A DNA stretch of 64,000 nucleotides from Romanomermis culicivorax. Taxonomy: Eukaryota > Nematoda > Enoplea > Mermithida > Mermithidae. Shown here piece by piece: positions 34,913 to 46,710 of this stretch. The notes below the pieces were generated by a model. It did not search any database. It had not been told where the DNA came from and saw only the letters and a program-made list of their open reading frames with translations. Location of the stretch: assembly GCA_963922205.1 (NCBI GenBank), contig CAWUHX010000009.1:1798001-1862000 (forward strand), written 5' to 3'. The translations under genes and the position numbers were made by a program. The stretch's first letter is position 1, and each line of letters starts with the position of its first letter.

Positions 34913-36188
34913 AACAGATTTGGCGTCAATCAATAGATCTCATTGAGATATATTCAAAAACATGATTTTTATCCTCATTTGTGACGGCATTATTAGTGGT
35001 TAAGACTTAGAAGTTCGACCTTGACTATAATAAGTTGGTAATTGTAAATTAAAATGACGTATATTGTGTAGTTCTACGGAATGAATATCGATGCGGCATT
35101 TATTTTGCATGAAAATGTTAATTCGCATATCTACACTGTCCCACATTTCAGAATTTTTCAATTTTTTATTATTTTCTGCAATGTACTCGCAGTTCAAAAT
35201 ACTAAAGCGTAGGAAAGATATAAGTCGGGAGACAAGTCTCTAGCATTTTGGTATGAAAAACTTTTTATAATCCCATACTTTCTTTACACTTTTCAGTATA
35301 TTATAAAGTGTGGGAAAAGGTGAGAAAAGTCTAAAAATCATGTGTGGCCTTTTTTAGTGCATTCCTATAGGATTCCGAAGAATTTTTTTCTTCGTTTCTG
35401 TAGCCACTAATGTCCAGTATATTGTACTAAAATTTGAATCCAACTCGCAAACTTTTTTGGGAGGCTGTATAGATTCCTACTTACTGCACTGTCGTTCAAA
35501 CATACGTTGGAAGCAGACTAAATCCTCGACTTCTTACCTGTTCATGCTTCACAGTATTGAAATGAAAAAAATGATCGCATTGACAATTTGAGTTTTCACA
35601 GCAGTGCTAATTTTTTTCACTTCTGCCACATGTTTACCTTTATTCATGTTGGTATTGATGTCAGACCTGTATATTTGATATATTTTCGGATGTCGCAGAG
35701 AAATCTGTTCAACTATCTCAAAGCTGCAGACAATAGCACAGTTTCCAGTTTCGTAGCCTGTCACTCAAATGTCAGCGACAGTGATGTGGTGGTGAAGCAG
35801 CATTACATAAATTCATGTTATAAAAGAGCAGATTTTTTCCTCGCAGTGCAAAAACTTTTTGATCCAATTTTTGCACGGCGCACACCATATAGTGCACAAA
35901 ACAATCCTCATTTGAATGCTATAAATGCTTCGTCAATCTCGTTGATAGCATATTTAGTTAGTTTAATCAGCATTCTTGTATCAACCCGCGGTAGGTACAA
36001 ACACATAAAGCTCAATCAGATTGAAATTTTAGCACAATATGTTAATGGGCATTAGTGGCTAAAAATGGCTACTGTTATGGACAGCTCATTTCCTGTAAAA
36101 CTAACCCGACTTGATGACATGCATGGAGGAACGACTTTCATTTAAACAATGACACAATAGAACAATGAAACACCTGTCCAAAAAATAC
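34913..36188. other. Downstream intron of the receptor gene; old repeat scraps
   Basis: AT-rich, no exon found. Around 35340-35470 lies a diverged scrap of the TTAA-transposon family (GATTCCGAAGAATTTTTT..., TGTAGCCACTAA). A 155-codon open stretch at 35588-36055 on the plus strand has no recognisable domain and is probably chance. Confidence 0.5.
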
Positions 36189-36387
36189 CTTGAAAAAAGT
36201 TGCAGTCGAGCCAACGCCCTGAATACCGTACTTGATTTTAGTTTGCTTAGCCAGCTCTTCGACGGAGCCGATCGACGCTTGCATTTTCTCCAATGTCAAA
36301 AAAGCGGCCAAATTGGCCGTGTAAGATGAAACTATGATCATTGTGAAAAACCACCAAGCGCTACTGGCTACGCGACCGGAAATGGAT
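36189..36387 (-). CDS. Ionotropic glutamate receptor, exon with M3 (partial gene)
   Basis: 199 nt on the minus strand. It starts after a pyrimidine-rich acceptor (TTTTTGAAG at 36388), completes the split arginine codon left by the exon ending at 60991 (CG then A), and codes 66 further residues. These hold the pre-M3 segment, the channel-gating motif [11 protein letters not shown] and the start of the S2 ligand-binding lobe, up to GSTATFFK. It ends at a GT donor (AAG/GTATTT, 36188). This is the most conserved part of all animal ionotropic glutamate receptors. Closest in style to AMPA-type receptors ([14 protein letters not shown]). The remaining S2 and M4 exons were not found downstream and must lie outside the window or beyond my recognition. 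Reading frame intact. Confidence 0.93.
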
Positions 36388-36856
36388 CTTCAAAAAGATA
36401 AAAGAAATATTCAGTCCCGTGCGTGACCCTTGATAAAGTTTGAAAATTTAAGCATTTAGAACCGAGCACTGGAATTTGACTCAATTAGTTTTTGATCAAT
36501 AGAGAGCAATGCAACGGATAAGGAACTAGTACTGATTGAAATCATGCTAACGGGGGCCCCGAGGTCTAAGGGGGGGTCGGATGACTTTTTTGAGCCGGGG
36601 GTTAGTGATTCCCCAAAATTTTGGGAAAGGGGCCTCGAAGGAAAAAAAATTAATTTTTTCAACAAAAATGTCTGAAAAACGGTTCAAAAAATAGTAATTT
36701 TTGTCTTAAAAACCGTAATAAATGTGTTCATGGCGCGAAGCCCCGAAAAAATTGACGTTTTTGACCATTTTTTGTTCAAAAATCGACTTTTTTCGTCGAA
36801 AAATCCACATTTTTCAGTTTTTTTCCGGACAAAAATTTGGGGGTCCCTATAACTAT

Positions 36857-36916
36857 CATATGGCTAGTCATAGGATTGAAAAATCCTGGGGGAGTCACCC
36901 AATGACTAGCCATATG
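36857..36916. repeat. 60-bp palindrome with a 15-bp perfect stem
   Basis: CATATGGCTAGTCAT (36857-36871) is the exact reverse complement of 36902-36916. The spacer holds a second small stem, AGGATT...AATCCT. It lies in the receptor intron about 470 bp upstream of the M3 exon on the gene's strand. It could be the remnant of a small inverted-repeat element or an RNA hairpin. Confidence 0.7.
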
Positions 36917-38589
36917 GCCGACAATTTCTGGGGGAACGTTCCTATAGCACTTCCCCTCCAATTACATGAGTTATTTACATGTGACCCGAGAAATCGAACT
37001 GCTGTGCTGATGAACCCAACAATGATTCATGCACGACGGAACTCAGACATCAAGATTCACATTATTTCACAGTTTGACTTCGTTCCTGCAATTATTATTG
37101 CAATATTCATATTGTGACTTGATGAAATTTTTTATTAATTTCATTACTTTTTGTATAACTTGAGCCAGGTCGGATGATTGCCACAACTAAAGGGCACTCT
37201 CAGCAAGTGACTACATAAAATTCCATGGAGTAACATCATTTTGCACGGTCGACGTTAATAACAAAAGAAAGAACATGGCTATTCGGATTTATGAAAGAAT
37301 CGTTGCTCAATTACAACTAAACCGTGCCTATGTACCAGGAATTGTAGTGCTGTCCACCGTAAGCCAGATCTCATGATGGATGAATTTATGATGTAAACAT
37401 GAACTTCAACTTAATCATGAATATTCAATATGAACAAAATTTGAAAATCAGAATGAAATGTTCTCCAGTAACCAAAGTTCAAGCAGCAAAATGGCTGTAT
37501 CGAATCAAGAATGGATTTTTATGAAGTAATTCGCTCACGCCGTGGGACAATCGCAAAGGATCTGTTGAAAGGATGTTGAATAGATGTGTGATATATGACA
37601 AATATTATATGATGCTGAAATTGAAAGATATGACTGAACTTATACTTTTCATTCATGTTTTCGACTTGACCTGAAGGCAAAAGTAAAGAATTTTCCGACC
37701 AAACATCGACTATCGACAGCAAGGAAAATCTGGCGGAGGATTCAGATGGTCCATGCTCTATAACCAGGTATGAAATAAAATTTTTAATGCCTTAATTTAC
37801 ACTTTTTATGGTATTTTGAAGTATCAAAAAGGAAATCGAAATAAACCGAAAAAGTCATTTGAAGCCCAACTGGGATAACTTCTCATAGGATGCCGCAGAA
37901 TTTTTTCTCCATTTTTGTAGCCACTAACATTAAACTTATTGTGTTCAAATTTCAATCAGATTTGTGTACCGTTTTGGGGAGCTATAGGTGTCTGCGCACT
38001 CTGAGAGTTTATACAAAAATGATGTTTAATGTCACTAATTATGCCATCAACGAGATGCAGAAAAAATTGAACGCTCTATTTACAATAGTTGTGCAGTAGG
38101 GTGTGTTAGAAGAGGTGCAACAAAAATTCCTCTCTTCAGGAAATTGATTGAAAAAATCGAAGCTGCGAGTGTTACAAAATAAACGTCGACTATCTGACTC
38201 CGGTCTATGTTATAAGCTGGGGAAAAGTGCTCTACAGTTGGAGGCATCCTGTTTCACAACTCGTGATGTTAGCCAGACAAAAACCGATCAAATTTTATTA
38301 GATTGATGAAGTACCTTTCCAGTACAGCAAAAAGCATCCGAATAACTCCTGCCGTTTTCCTGTAAATAGATTTCAAACAAATGCTGGATTTCTTAAATAT
38401 AAGAAAAATGTTCGAAATTGTCGATCTTTCTCTTGAAGCACTTCGCTCAGCTACCATAGAAATTATCAGGACTCCTAGCCACATTTTTTCTCCTAATGTA
38501 TTAGGTAATGTCGTTTAATTTATTCTCAGAACTTTATTGTTTGGGCATTTATATAAATTCAAAAACATATTTGAAGGACCGAGCAGGGT
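36917..38589. other. Intron sequence without genes; one old repeat scrap
   Basis: AT-rich. Around 37885-38000 lies a diverged scrap of the TTAA-transposon family (GATGCCGCAGAATTTTTT..., GTGTACCGTTTTGGGGAGCT), in the same orientation as 52750-52870. Nothing else recognised. Confidence 0.5.
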
Positions 38590-38810
38590 GTCCTAACAAA
38601 ATGTCTCCAACAAAACGTCTCCAACATATGATCCCCACACAAAATGTCTCCGTACAAAATATCCCCAACATAATGTCTCCAACAAAATACCTCCAGAAAA
38701 ATGTCTCCAACAAAATATCCCCAACAAATGATCTCAGAACAAAATGTTCCGGTGCAAAATGTCTCCTGCACAAAATGTCTCCAACAAAACATCTCTAACA
38801 AAATATCTCT
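38590..38810 (+). repeat. Short tandem array of AACAAAATGTCTCC units
   Basis: About 220 bp of 14-18-bp units such as AACAAAATGTCTCC, AACAAAATATCCCC and AACAAATGATCTC. The reverse complement of essentially the same ordered array lies at 52165-52390. The A2 LTR begins at the next base, so A2 inserted at the array's edge. Confidence 0.9.
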
Positions 38811-39357
38811 GTTGTAGTGTGTTTCCACCGATTTTGCCATTCATTTATAATCTTTGTCGATTTTTGTAAGAGGCCCGCAAGTACTAAGTGGAGGGAGCGA
38901 CGCGGACCATCGACAGTCGTCTTACTGTAGCACATGTCAGTATGTGTGTGTTCGGTTGCTCTCTTGTGTGTGCGTTATTGTTTTCTTATATACTTACCAT
39001 TAGTTATTTTTATGCATACTTGCCGCCTCCCAGTGCGCCCAAACTTTTTCTTAGTGTGTTTCTCCTAGCGCATGGGAGTGATTGTTATCTCCCCTGTCTC
39101 GTTTTGTATAGTAAGTGTTTATTTTGTGTCAGGTAAAAATCCGAGAGAGTTCTCCTTTATTCTCTCTTATTTTAATTAGGAGACAGACTAAGGGATTAAA
39201 TCTTCCTTAATCTGTTGGGTAATTAGTGTCAGGTTTAAGTACATTTAGTAAATTAATTGGGTAAGTGTGGGCGTTGGAAAAACGTGCATTAAGGATGAAC
39301 CCTGGAATCCCACTCCTGCCTGATTCATAAAGCCCCAACTTATTTTCAAATATAACA
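38811..39357 (+). repeat. 5' LTR of A2 (547 bp)
   Basis: TGTTGTAGTG...ATATAACA, aligned along its length with the A1 LTR but clearly diverged. Followed by TTGGTGACTGTTTGGATTG, the A-family primer site. Confidence 0.9.
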
Positions 39358-39368
39358 TTGGTGACTGT

Positions 39369-42300
39369 TTGGATTGCACACTTCCTTTCCATGCCATTGC
39401 GCTGCATCCGAGCATGGTTTCCAATTTCAAAATTCAATCACGCCCTATTTGTGCCCAAGGTTACAAGAAAGGTTTCTTTACCCTGCGAAACAAGGTGCTG
39501 AAAGTAAGCCACACGCCGCCTGATCATACTCGCCTCCCTCCGCGATCGAGTTCGCCAAACGCAGCAATGGCCACCCGCCGCACTTTGAGTTTCGACCAAA
39601 TAATGCCCCAGCCAACTACAAATATTATGCAATCATCAGCGCTACCTGCCGTAAGCCTCCCCCTTAACCCACCCTTGTCTATTTTCAGTAACTTGGGGTT
39701 AGACAGGACTGCCCCAGCACTGGTACCGCTCATTCCCGCCATGTCTGTGCCGGCCAATTTGCTCGTGCCGCCACCTTCAAGTCAAAATTCAACCACTGCC
39801 GCCACATGTGCTAGCCCGTCGGCCGTATCTCAGATACCACCCCCCAACACTGCCGCACACGCCAACAGTGACACAACTGTCACCTGCACCAACTCCTCGG
39901 ACTCCTTCATCAATATTGATCTGCCGCAAGCCCTAGCCGCCTCCTGAGCATCCGTAACTGATATCCGCAGCAGTTTAGCTATTGCAAATGCGAACAAAGT
40001 ACACAATTTTCGAATTGAAGCACGCACTAGAACAACTCAGTACCGCCGCCGCACCAATCACCAATAACCTCCTAACCATTCAAACAATCGATCAAATTAT
40101 TGGTGCCATCTCCGACCAATTCCAAGCTCAACAACTACGCCTCCTAGGCGAGATTCAAGAACAAGTTCAATCTACAGATGCACACTTTGCCACCCTGGCT
40201 GAACAGATGCAACAATTGATTTCTACAACCACTGCTGCAGCCGTAGCACACAACCCGCCCACATTAAGACTACCACCGGTGACCTCATGGTTTCACGGCG
40301 AGGAGACACATGATATTTATATCCCAAACAAAACTCTCCATGAAGCTGAACCAGCTTTGGCTTTTGGTAGGCCACCCGCAGACGTTAAACCAAAGGCACC
40401 ATCAATGGATACCTTGTATAATCACGAATTTTCCCACACCACGCTCGGTGAAGACGAAGTCTCCTGTGCCGCCCCTCAGCAATGCCCACTGCCGACGGTC
40501 AACCCCTCTGGTTTCTCGGATTACCCTCCAGATAACTATTACAATGTTGGTACCACTTGCCACACAGGTGCCAATGTGAAGAAGATAGACGAATCAAAAC
40601 TATTGTGGACAACATGCATCTGCTTGCAATCGATGGATCCGAAACCTATAAACGCCTCCTCCGCTTCTTCATTCGCCTCAAAAATGAATTTGGATACGAT
40701 GCGTCCAATCACGTAAAGATGAGCACACTCCGCTGCCTCACCCCCAACACGCCAAGCAACATGATTCAAGATATGACGCGGTACGAAGACGCAAAAAATT
40801 TCCTAATGTTTCAATTGGCTCCCAATTGCAACCAAATGACTCTTAAATGCGAGCTCACATCCATCACCCCCCAAGTTGGCCAAGAACCCACCACATTTTT
40901 GAGTAAAGTAATGACTTATGTCCAATTGTTATATCAAGATGAGGACCAAACTTTTTGGCACAAACAAGTAATTGACACATTTTTGAAAATAGTGCCTGTT
41001 TTCTAGCAATTGACTATCGGAGAGCAAGCGAAAAGTTTTACAAATGTTCAACAATTCGCCAATGCCATCGCCAAAGCCCACAGCGTCTTCAATGCAACTA
41101 AAGCCAAAATTGGAACCATGGACCACCCCATCCTTGTAAACCAAGCGGACCTGGACACACCCGCCCCAAGATCACCGCAGTCCTTCAATGGCCATTTTGA
41201 CCACCATCCTAGCATGGATTGTTGGCAAGACCACTACAGCTACTGTATGCTTTCCACTGACCACCGCCTGCAAAATTCGGCACCCCCGCCCAACAAATTT
41301 GTTTCCTTCCAACTGCCACAGCCAGACACACCTCCACAATCCCAACCACGCATGGAGCTGCTACTGGAACAATTGATTCAATGGTATGATCACGACCATG
41401 AAGAACGTCAATCATGGCAACACCCTGAAGATCACCAATTCAATGCGCGGCATCAAAGCCCCCATCATCAATCCCAACCACGTGATAGTTACAATAACCG
41501 CTTTGATTGCTCAGCAAGCCCCCATCACCTGCGCCCCGTGCAGTATCAATCAACAGGACTCTGGTGCGATGCTCACAAATCTCGCATGCACAACACCAAA
41601 GATTGCGTTTGGCTCAAACAGCAAAACCTCCAACAAAATAACCGTCAAGACTTCGGCCCTCAATCTCACACTGACCAGCCTCCTTCAACTGATTTCCGAA
41701 CCAACTCCAACGATATCTGTGGCCAGCGCGATTGGAGACCCTGCCGCGGAGCACCGCCACAAAGAGGTTCCAACCATTCCCAAGGTGCACAAAATTATTT
41801 TTAGGAGGGTAACACTCTTTCTCGCCCAAATGATTTCATTCAGAATACCTACGCCGTCTATCCCAATCACAATTTCACGCCGCCATGGGAGCAGCACATT
41901 CATTACAATGCCCCCCCGGTCCCATATGTAATCATGCCTATGGATTCTTCACGTGCCAGCTTGCAATCTTCCCAACTCCTGCTCATGCTACGGGCTTTGC
42001 TGTCCACTTCAATGGTCTCCACAACCAACTCGGACATGCGCTCGCTCACTTCGGCCACCAATATGGTTATCTCTTCAAAGGAAATAGCTGCCGCCGTGCC
42101 AATCATTAGCCCAGGAATCGTGTGTTGGAACACGACAACTCACGCTTCCAACGACTCCTGTCATATTCACTTGTCTGTTTGCCAAATCGACAACCTTACA
42201 CCGTCAACCAAGATGTTTGTCCGCAAATATGCATCCACGAGAGCTTTTCAAATTCCCATCAAAATTGGTGCCGTCAGAGCGCACACACTCATCGACACTG

Positions 42301-45300
42301 GCGCCCAATGCTCCGTGTTGTCCTCAGGCCTCGTTAAACGCGCATTCGACAAGCAATTGTGTCAACTCCTGATATACGGCAAAATCAAAGTCGCTGACGG
42401 GGCCATAGTTAACGCCTACGGTCCAGTGGTTGTCACAATGGAATCTGCATTCGGTGAACATATAATCAAATGCATAATCCTCGACAACGACAATAATGAT
42501 CAATGCATCATTGGTACCCATTTCCTCGCACATCCGGATATTCATGCGATTCTCAACTTCAAAGATAATTGTATTGAAATGCAAGATATAAAGCTACCAC
42601 TCAAAGTAATTGTCTTGGTCCACCCACACACGGAATTATTTCTGAATGCCGCGAACTGCAACATCCTCAAGGAAATTCCCGAAGCAGAAAGAGTAAGTTT
42701 TTCTGATGATAAATTGGATACTTTCAGTCAAACGGAAGAAATCCAGGCCGAACAAGCAGTATGACACCTGCAACCTAGTTCACACCAACGGCCTTCCCAG
42801 GGGCTGGAGGTTACAGAACTTGCCGAACCAATTTTCCTTGTCGCCCAAGCATCAGTTTCTATTTTGTCGCATTGCCAGCAATGGGTGACCAGCACTATCT
42901 TCCCCATGTCAACCACCACTATTCCCGACGTGATTGTTCAACCATTGCCCACCAACAGTATCGCTGTCGAATTAATTGAAACCACAATCGTCAATGTCAC
43001 CAATGGTCAATGTCCATTGTTATTTGTCAATAATACGCCAAACAGCATCAAGCTTGGCCCAAATCAACTTATCACCATGGCAAAACACCCACTCAGATTT
43101 ACCGAAACTCACATCGATTGTCAAGTAGCAACCACCGCTGCCGACCGCAATTTAACCGATGATGAACCTGCCGCCCTCGATAAATCACTCCCTTATCACA
43201 CGGACCAGCAAAAATTGGATTTCGCTTTGAATAAAATGACCTCAAAAACCTACCTTACTGCCGAGCAAAAGTCAAAGGCCCTCCACATGCTACGGTAAAC
43301 CGCGATGTTTTCAGCCTCCCGGGTGACAAATCATCCTTCACCAATGAATTGATTGTCAGTATCGACACCAGCACCGCAAAGCCAGTCTCCCACCATTATT
43401 ACTGTGCCCTGATGGAACAAAGACCGATTGTCTGCGGCCATATTCAAGAGATGCTCCACAATGATTTCATCGAACAATCCCGCTCACCCTGGGTCGCACC
43501 TCTACTCCTCCTGAAGAAAAAAGATGGTTTGTGGCGCCCTGTTGTGGACTACCGCAGAATAAACAATGGTACGCCCAGTGACAAATTCCTGATCCCGCCC
43601 ATTGAGGATTATTTGGACCTCATGGGACAAGCAATATTTTTCACCATGCTCGTCCTCAAAGCAGGGTACTGGCAGGTACCCCTCGACAACAATTCTCGCG
43701 ATAAAACAACCTTCATCTGCCAAGAAGGTCTGTTTCGGTTCAAAGTTTTGCTGTTCGGTTTGAAGAATGCCCCGCCGAATTCCAACGCTTAATGGGAAGA
43801 ATTCTTCGCCCATACATTTGGAAAATTTGCCTCATCTACATTGAGGATATCATCGTTTTCTCAAATTCGTTTGAAGAGCATTTGGAACATTTGCAAATCG
43901 TTTTTGACACCCTTCAGGCAGCCAACCTTACGCTTTGGCCCGACAAATGCGAATTCCTGCTGCCACAAGTCAAATTCTCGGGACATCTCCTCAATGCCAA
44001 TGGAATAGCTGCGGACCCGGATAAAGTCAAGGCCATCACCGAGTACGAATTCATGACTACTAAAAAAGGTATGCAAAGTTTTTTAGATCTAGCCCAATGG
44101 TGCAAGCGATTCATCCCGAAATTGGCAACCTTGTCCAGTCCACTGTATGGACTCCTACATAAAGAAGCCCAATATATCATCACTAAAGAACACAAGACTG
44201 CATTCGAAGGAATCAAAACAGCCCTTACATCCTCACCTTTTCTCCACTACCCTGTGTACGATGGTAAAGCTCAATTTGTCAAACAACCTGATGCCAGTAC
44301 GACCGCCATTGGAGCAATTTTGTACCAGGAAAACAGGGACGACCAATGGGTCATCGCCTACAACAGCGGCGTACTCACCCATGCCGAAACCCACTATAGT
44401 ACCACGGAACGCAAATGCCTCGCCATCGTCTATGGTTTCAGGATGTACCGTCACTACGTTTATGGCCAAAAGGTTATCGTTCGTACCGATCAAAAACTAC
44501 TCGAATGGCTCAAAGACGAAAAACATCGCAATTGGTGCCTCCAATGTTTTGCCATAAATCTCCAAGATTACGATTACAAGGTTGAATACATCAAAGGCAA
44601 GGACAACGCCTGCACCGATTTTTTGTCCAGGAAAGATGACCAAGAGAAACCACTGATGCTGCTCACTGAAGATTTAACCGCCGAAATCTTTTGCAAAAAT
44701 TTCCGCCCTGCTGGCACATTATCAGGTGCAGACTTAACGGCACCGTATACACTACCAGCAGCAGCTTCATCGCCTGAAGAAATTGACGCCGACATCAACG
44801 CCATCACCCGTGCAATGACCAAGAAGCCCATCAGTCAACCCACACTCTCCGATCATATACTGTTGGCCGCCAACTACGGGCTGCCCCTGGTTGAAGCCAT
44901 AACCATTGCCTCCCATGCGGAAGTCAAACAGGCACAAGCCGCCAATCGCCCCGTTACCAAAATCATCGCCTCTCTTCAAATAACAACGTCGCAAAGTCTC
45001 CTCCAGTTTTCTTTACCGAAGATGGACTTTTGTATCGCCAAATCAAAGATATCAAGCAATTGGTCATTCCCACGTCCATGGTCGATCAAACACTCCACTA
45101 ATTCCACAGTGCAAAAATTTTGAACCACCAAGGACCTAACTGCACGCTAGCAGCCATCAAAGCTCACTTTTGGTGGCCCAGCATGGAAGAAAATGTCTGC
45201 AACTGGATCAAGTCCTGCAAGATTTGTCAATTGATGACCCCACCAACATCATTGCCTCCACCGCTGTTGCCAATCCAACCCAAACATCCTTTCGAAATTA

Positions 45301-46193
45301 TCCCCACTGACATTGTTAACATATCCCTGGTAGGTGACAAACGACCATATGTTATCGTCTTTCAGGATTACTTCACCAAATGGGTTTCCACGCATCCGAT
45401 TCCTGATCAAAAGGCCTGAACCATCATCAAACGTTTTGTAAACACTGTTGTCCTTACACACGGTAGCCCACTTGTCCTTCTCTCCGACTAAGGTGGATGC
45501 TTCACGTCCAAGCTGATGCAGGACATTTGCGAACTTCTCAAAATCCACAAAGTCTAAACAACAGCATACCATCCTCAGTGCAACAGTATAGTCGAGCGCT
45601 TCAACCAAACATTAATTGCTCAGCTAAAGAAGTACACCGCTGACGATCCGGACAATTGGGAATGCTACTTGCCATACGCCGTGTTCGCCTATAATGCCAC
45701 ACCGCATACCGCCACATGCCATTCGCCTTTCAGTCTACTACGAGGCTACGAACCATGCATAACCTTCGATTAAGATTGCGCCTGCTGACTCACCCTGCCG
45801 CTCAATTAGGAGGCGTACCAGCATATCCTTATGCAGGCACAACTCAAGATGCACGAAAAAATCAAGACTAACCTTGAAAAAGCCGCTGCAGTCAGTAAAG
45901 AGTATTTTGATCGAAAAGCCCGCATACGCGACCTGGCCATAAACGACCTTGTCCTCCTGATCAACACACAAAAAGTGAACAAAATTCAACCCGACTTTAT
46001 TGGTCCTTTTATGATCACCGATGCATCCCGCGTAGCTGAAAACGTCGTCACCATCGATTCCCTCAACGCGCCCCACCGACTGCAAACCGTTTCCACGCTA
46101 CGCTTGAAACCGTTCATACCACGACCCGCCAAAGAAATATTTGAGCCCGAAACCAGTGGTCCCCATATGCCTCACACTTCACACCAAAACTAG
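39369..46193 (+). pseudogene. Broken gag-pol region of A2
   Basis: Aligns with the whole A1 gag-pol frame: gag with capsid-like part and zinc knuckle (near 41560-41610), protease (DTGA near 42300), RT (YIEDI near 43840), RNase H (near 44270-44640), integrase (near 45120-45700) and the GPF-type end (near 46000). Fossil with many breaks. Confidence 0.9.
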
Positions 46194-46710
46194 TTCGATT
46201 CAAAATTTTAATTTGTGATACTGTGCTCATTTTGCTGAGTTGTACATAAACCCCATTTTTTGTATACTTTAGATCCTGGCCACGATGTTAACGAGACAAG
46301 GACTACGAACTACAGTGTAATCCGTTTGATTACACCCTTTTCCGGCCGATACTTACCCAACACAACCAATGCCGACTTTACACAATCAACTTACACATTT
46401 CCCCGTGTCCCTATTCCTACATAGGATGGGGTATCTTCTTAAAAATTAGGTTCTGCTCCGTGCAAGGCCATTCCGTTTATTTCTGCCCGACCCTGGCCGC
46501 ATTCACTCTCATAAGACTAACTGGGAATGGTTGATTTTAGTACCCATTAACATAGTGGTGTTTTTAGTGCTTTATCATAACCGTAGTTTTCGTTTTCCCT
46601 ACTTTACACTTTCTCCACCTTTCAGCAGCTTATTCTTTATTAAGTTTATTTCTATTCCCACTTTCGCCTCGATCAGCCCCATTTTCCAGCCGCTCTGAAA
46701 AATTTTTCAA

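Noticed and set aside
35588-36055. 155-codon open frame on the plus strand near the receptor M3 exon
   Set aside because: No recognisable domain, no matching frame elsewhere, and it overlaps no splice-consistent receptor exon.
38559-38840. Cys/Phe/Trp-rich minus-strand frame
   Set aside because: It is the translation of the AACAAAATGTCTCC array.
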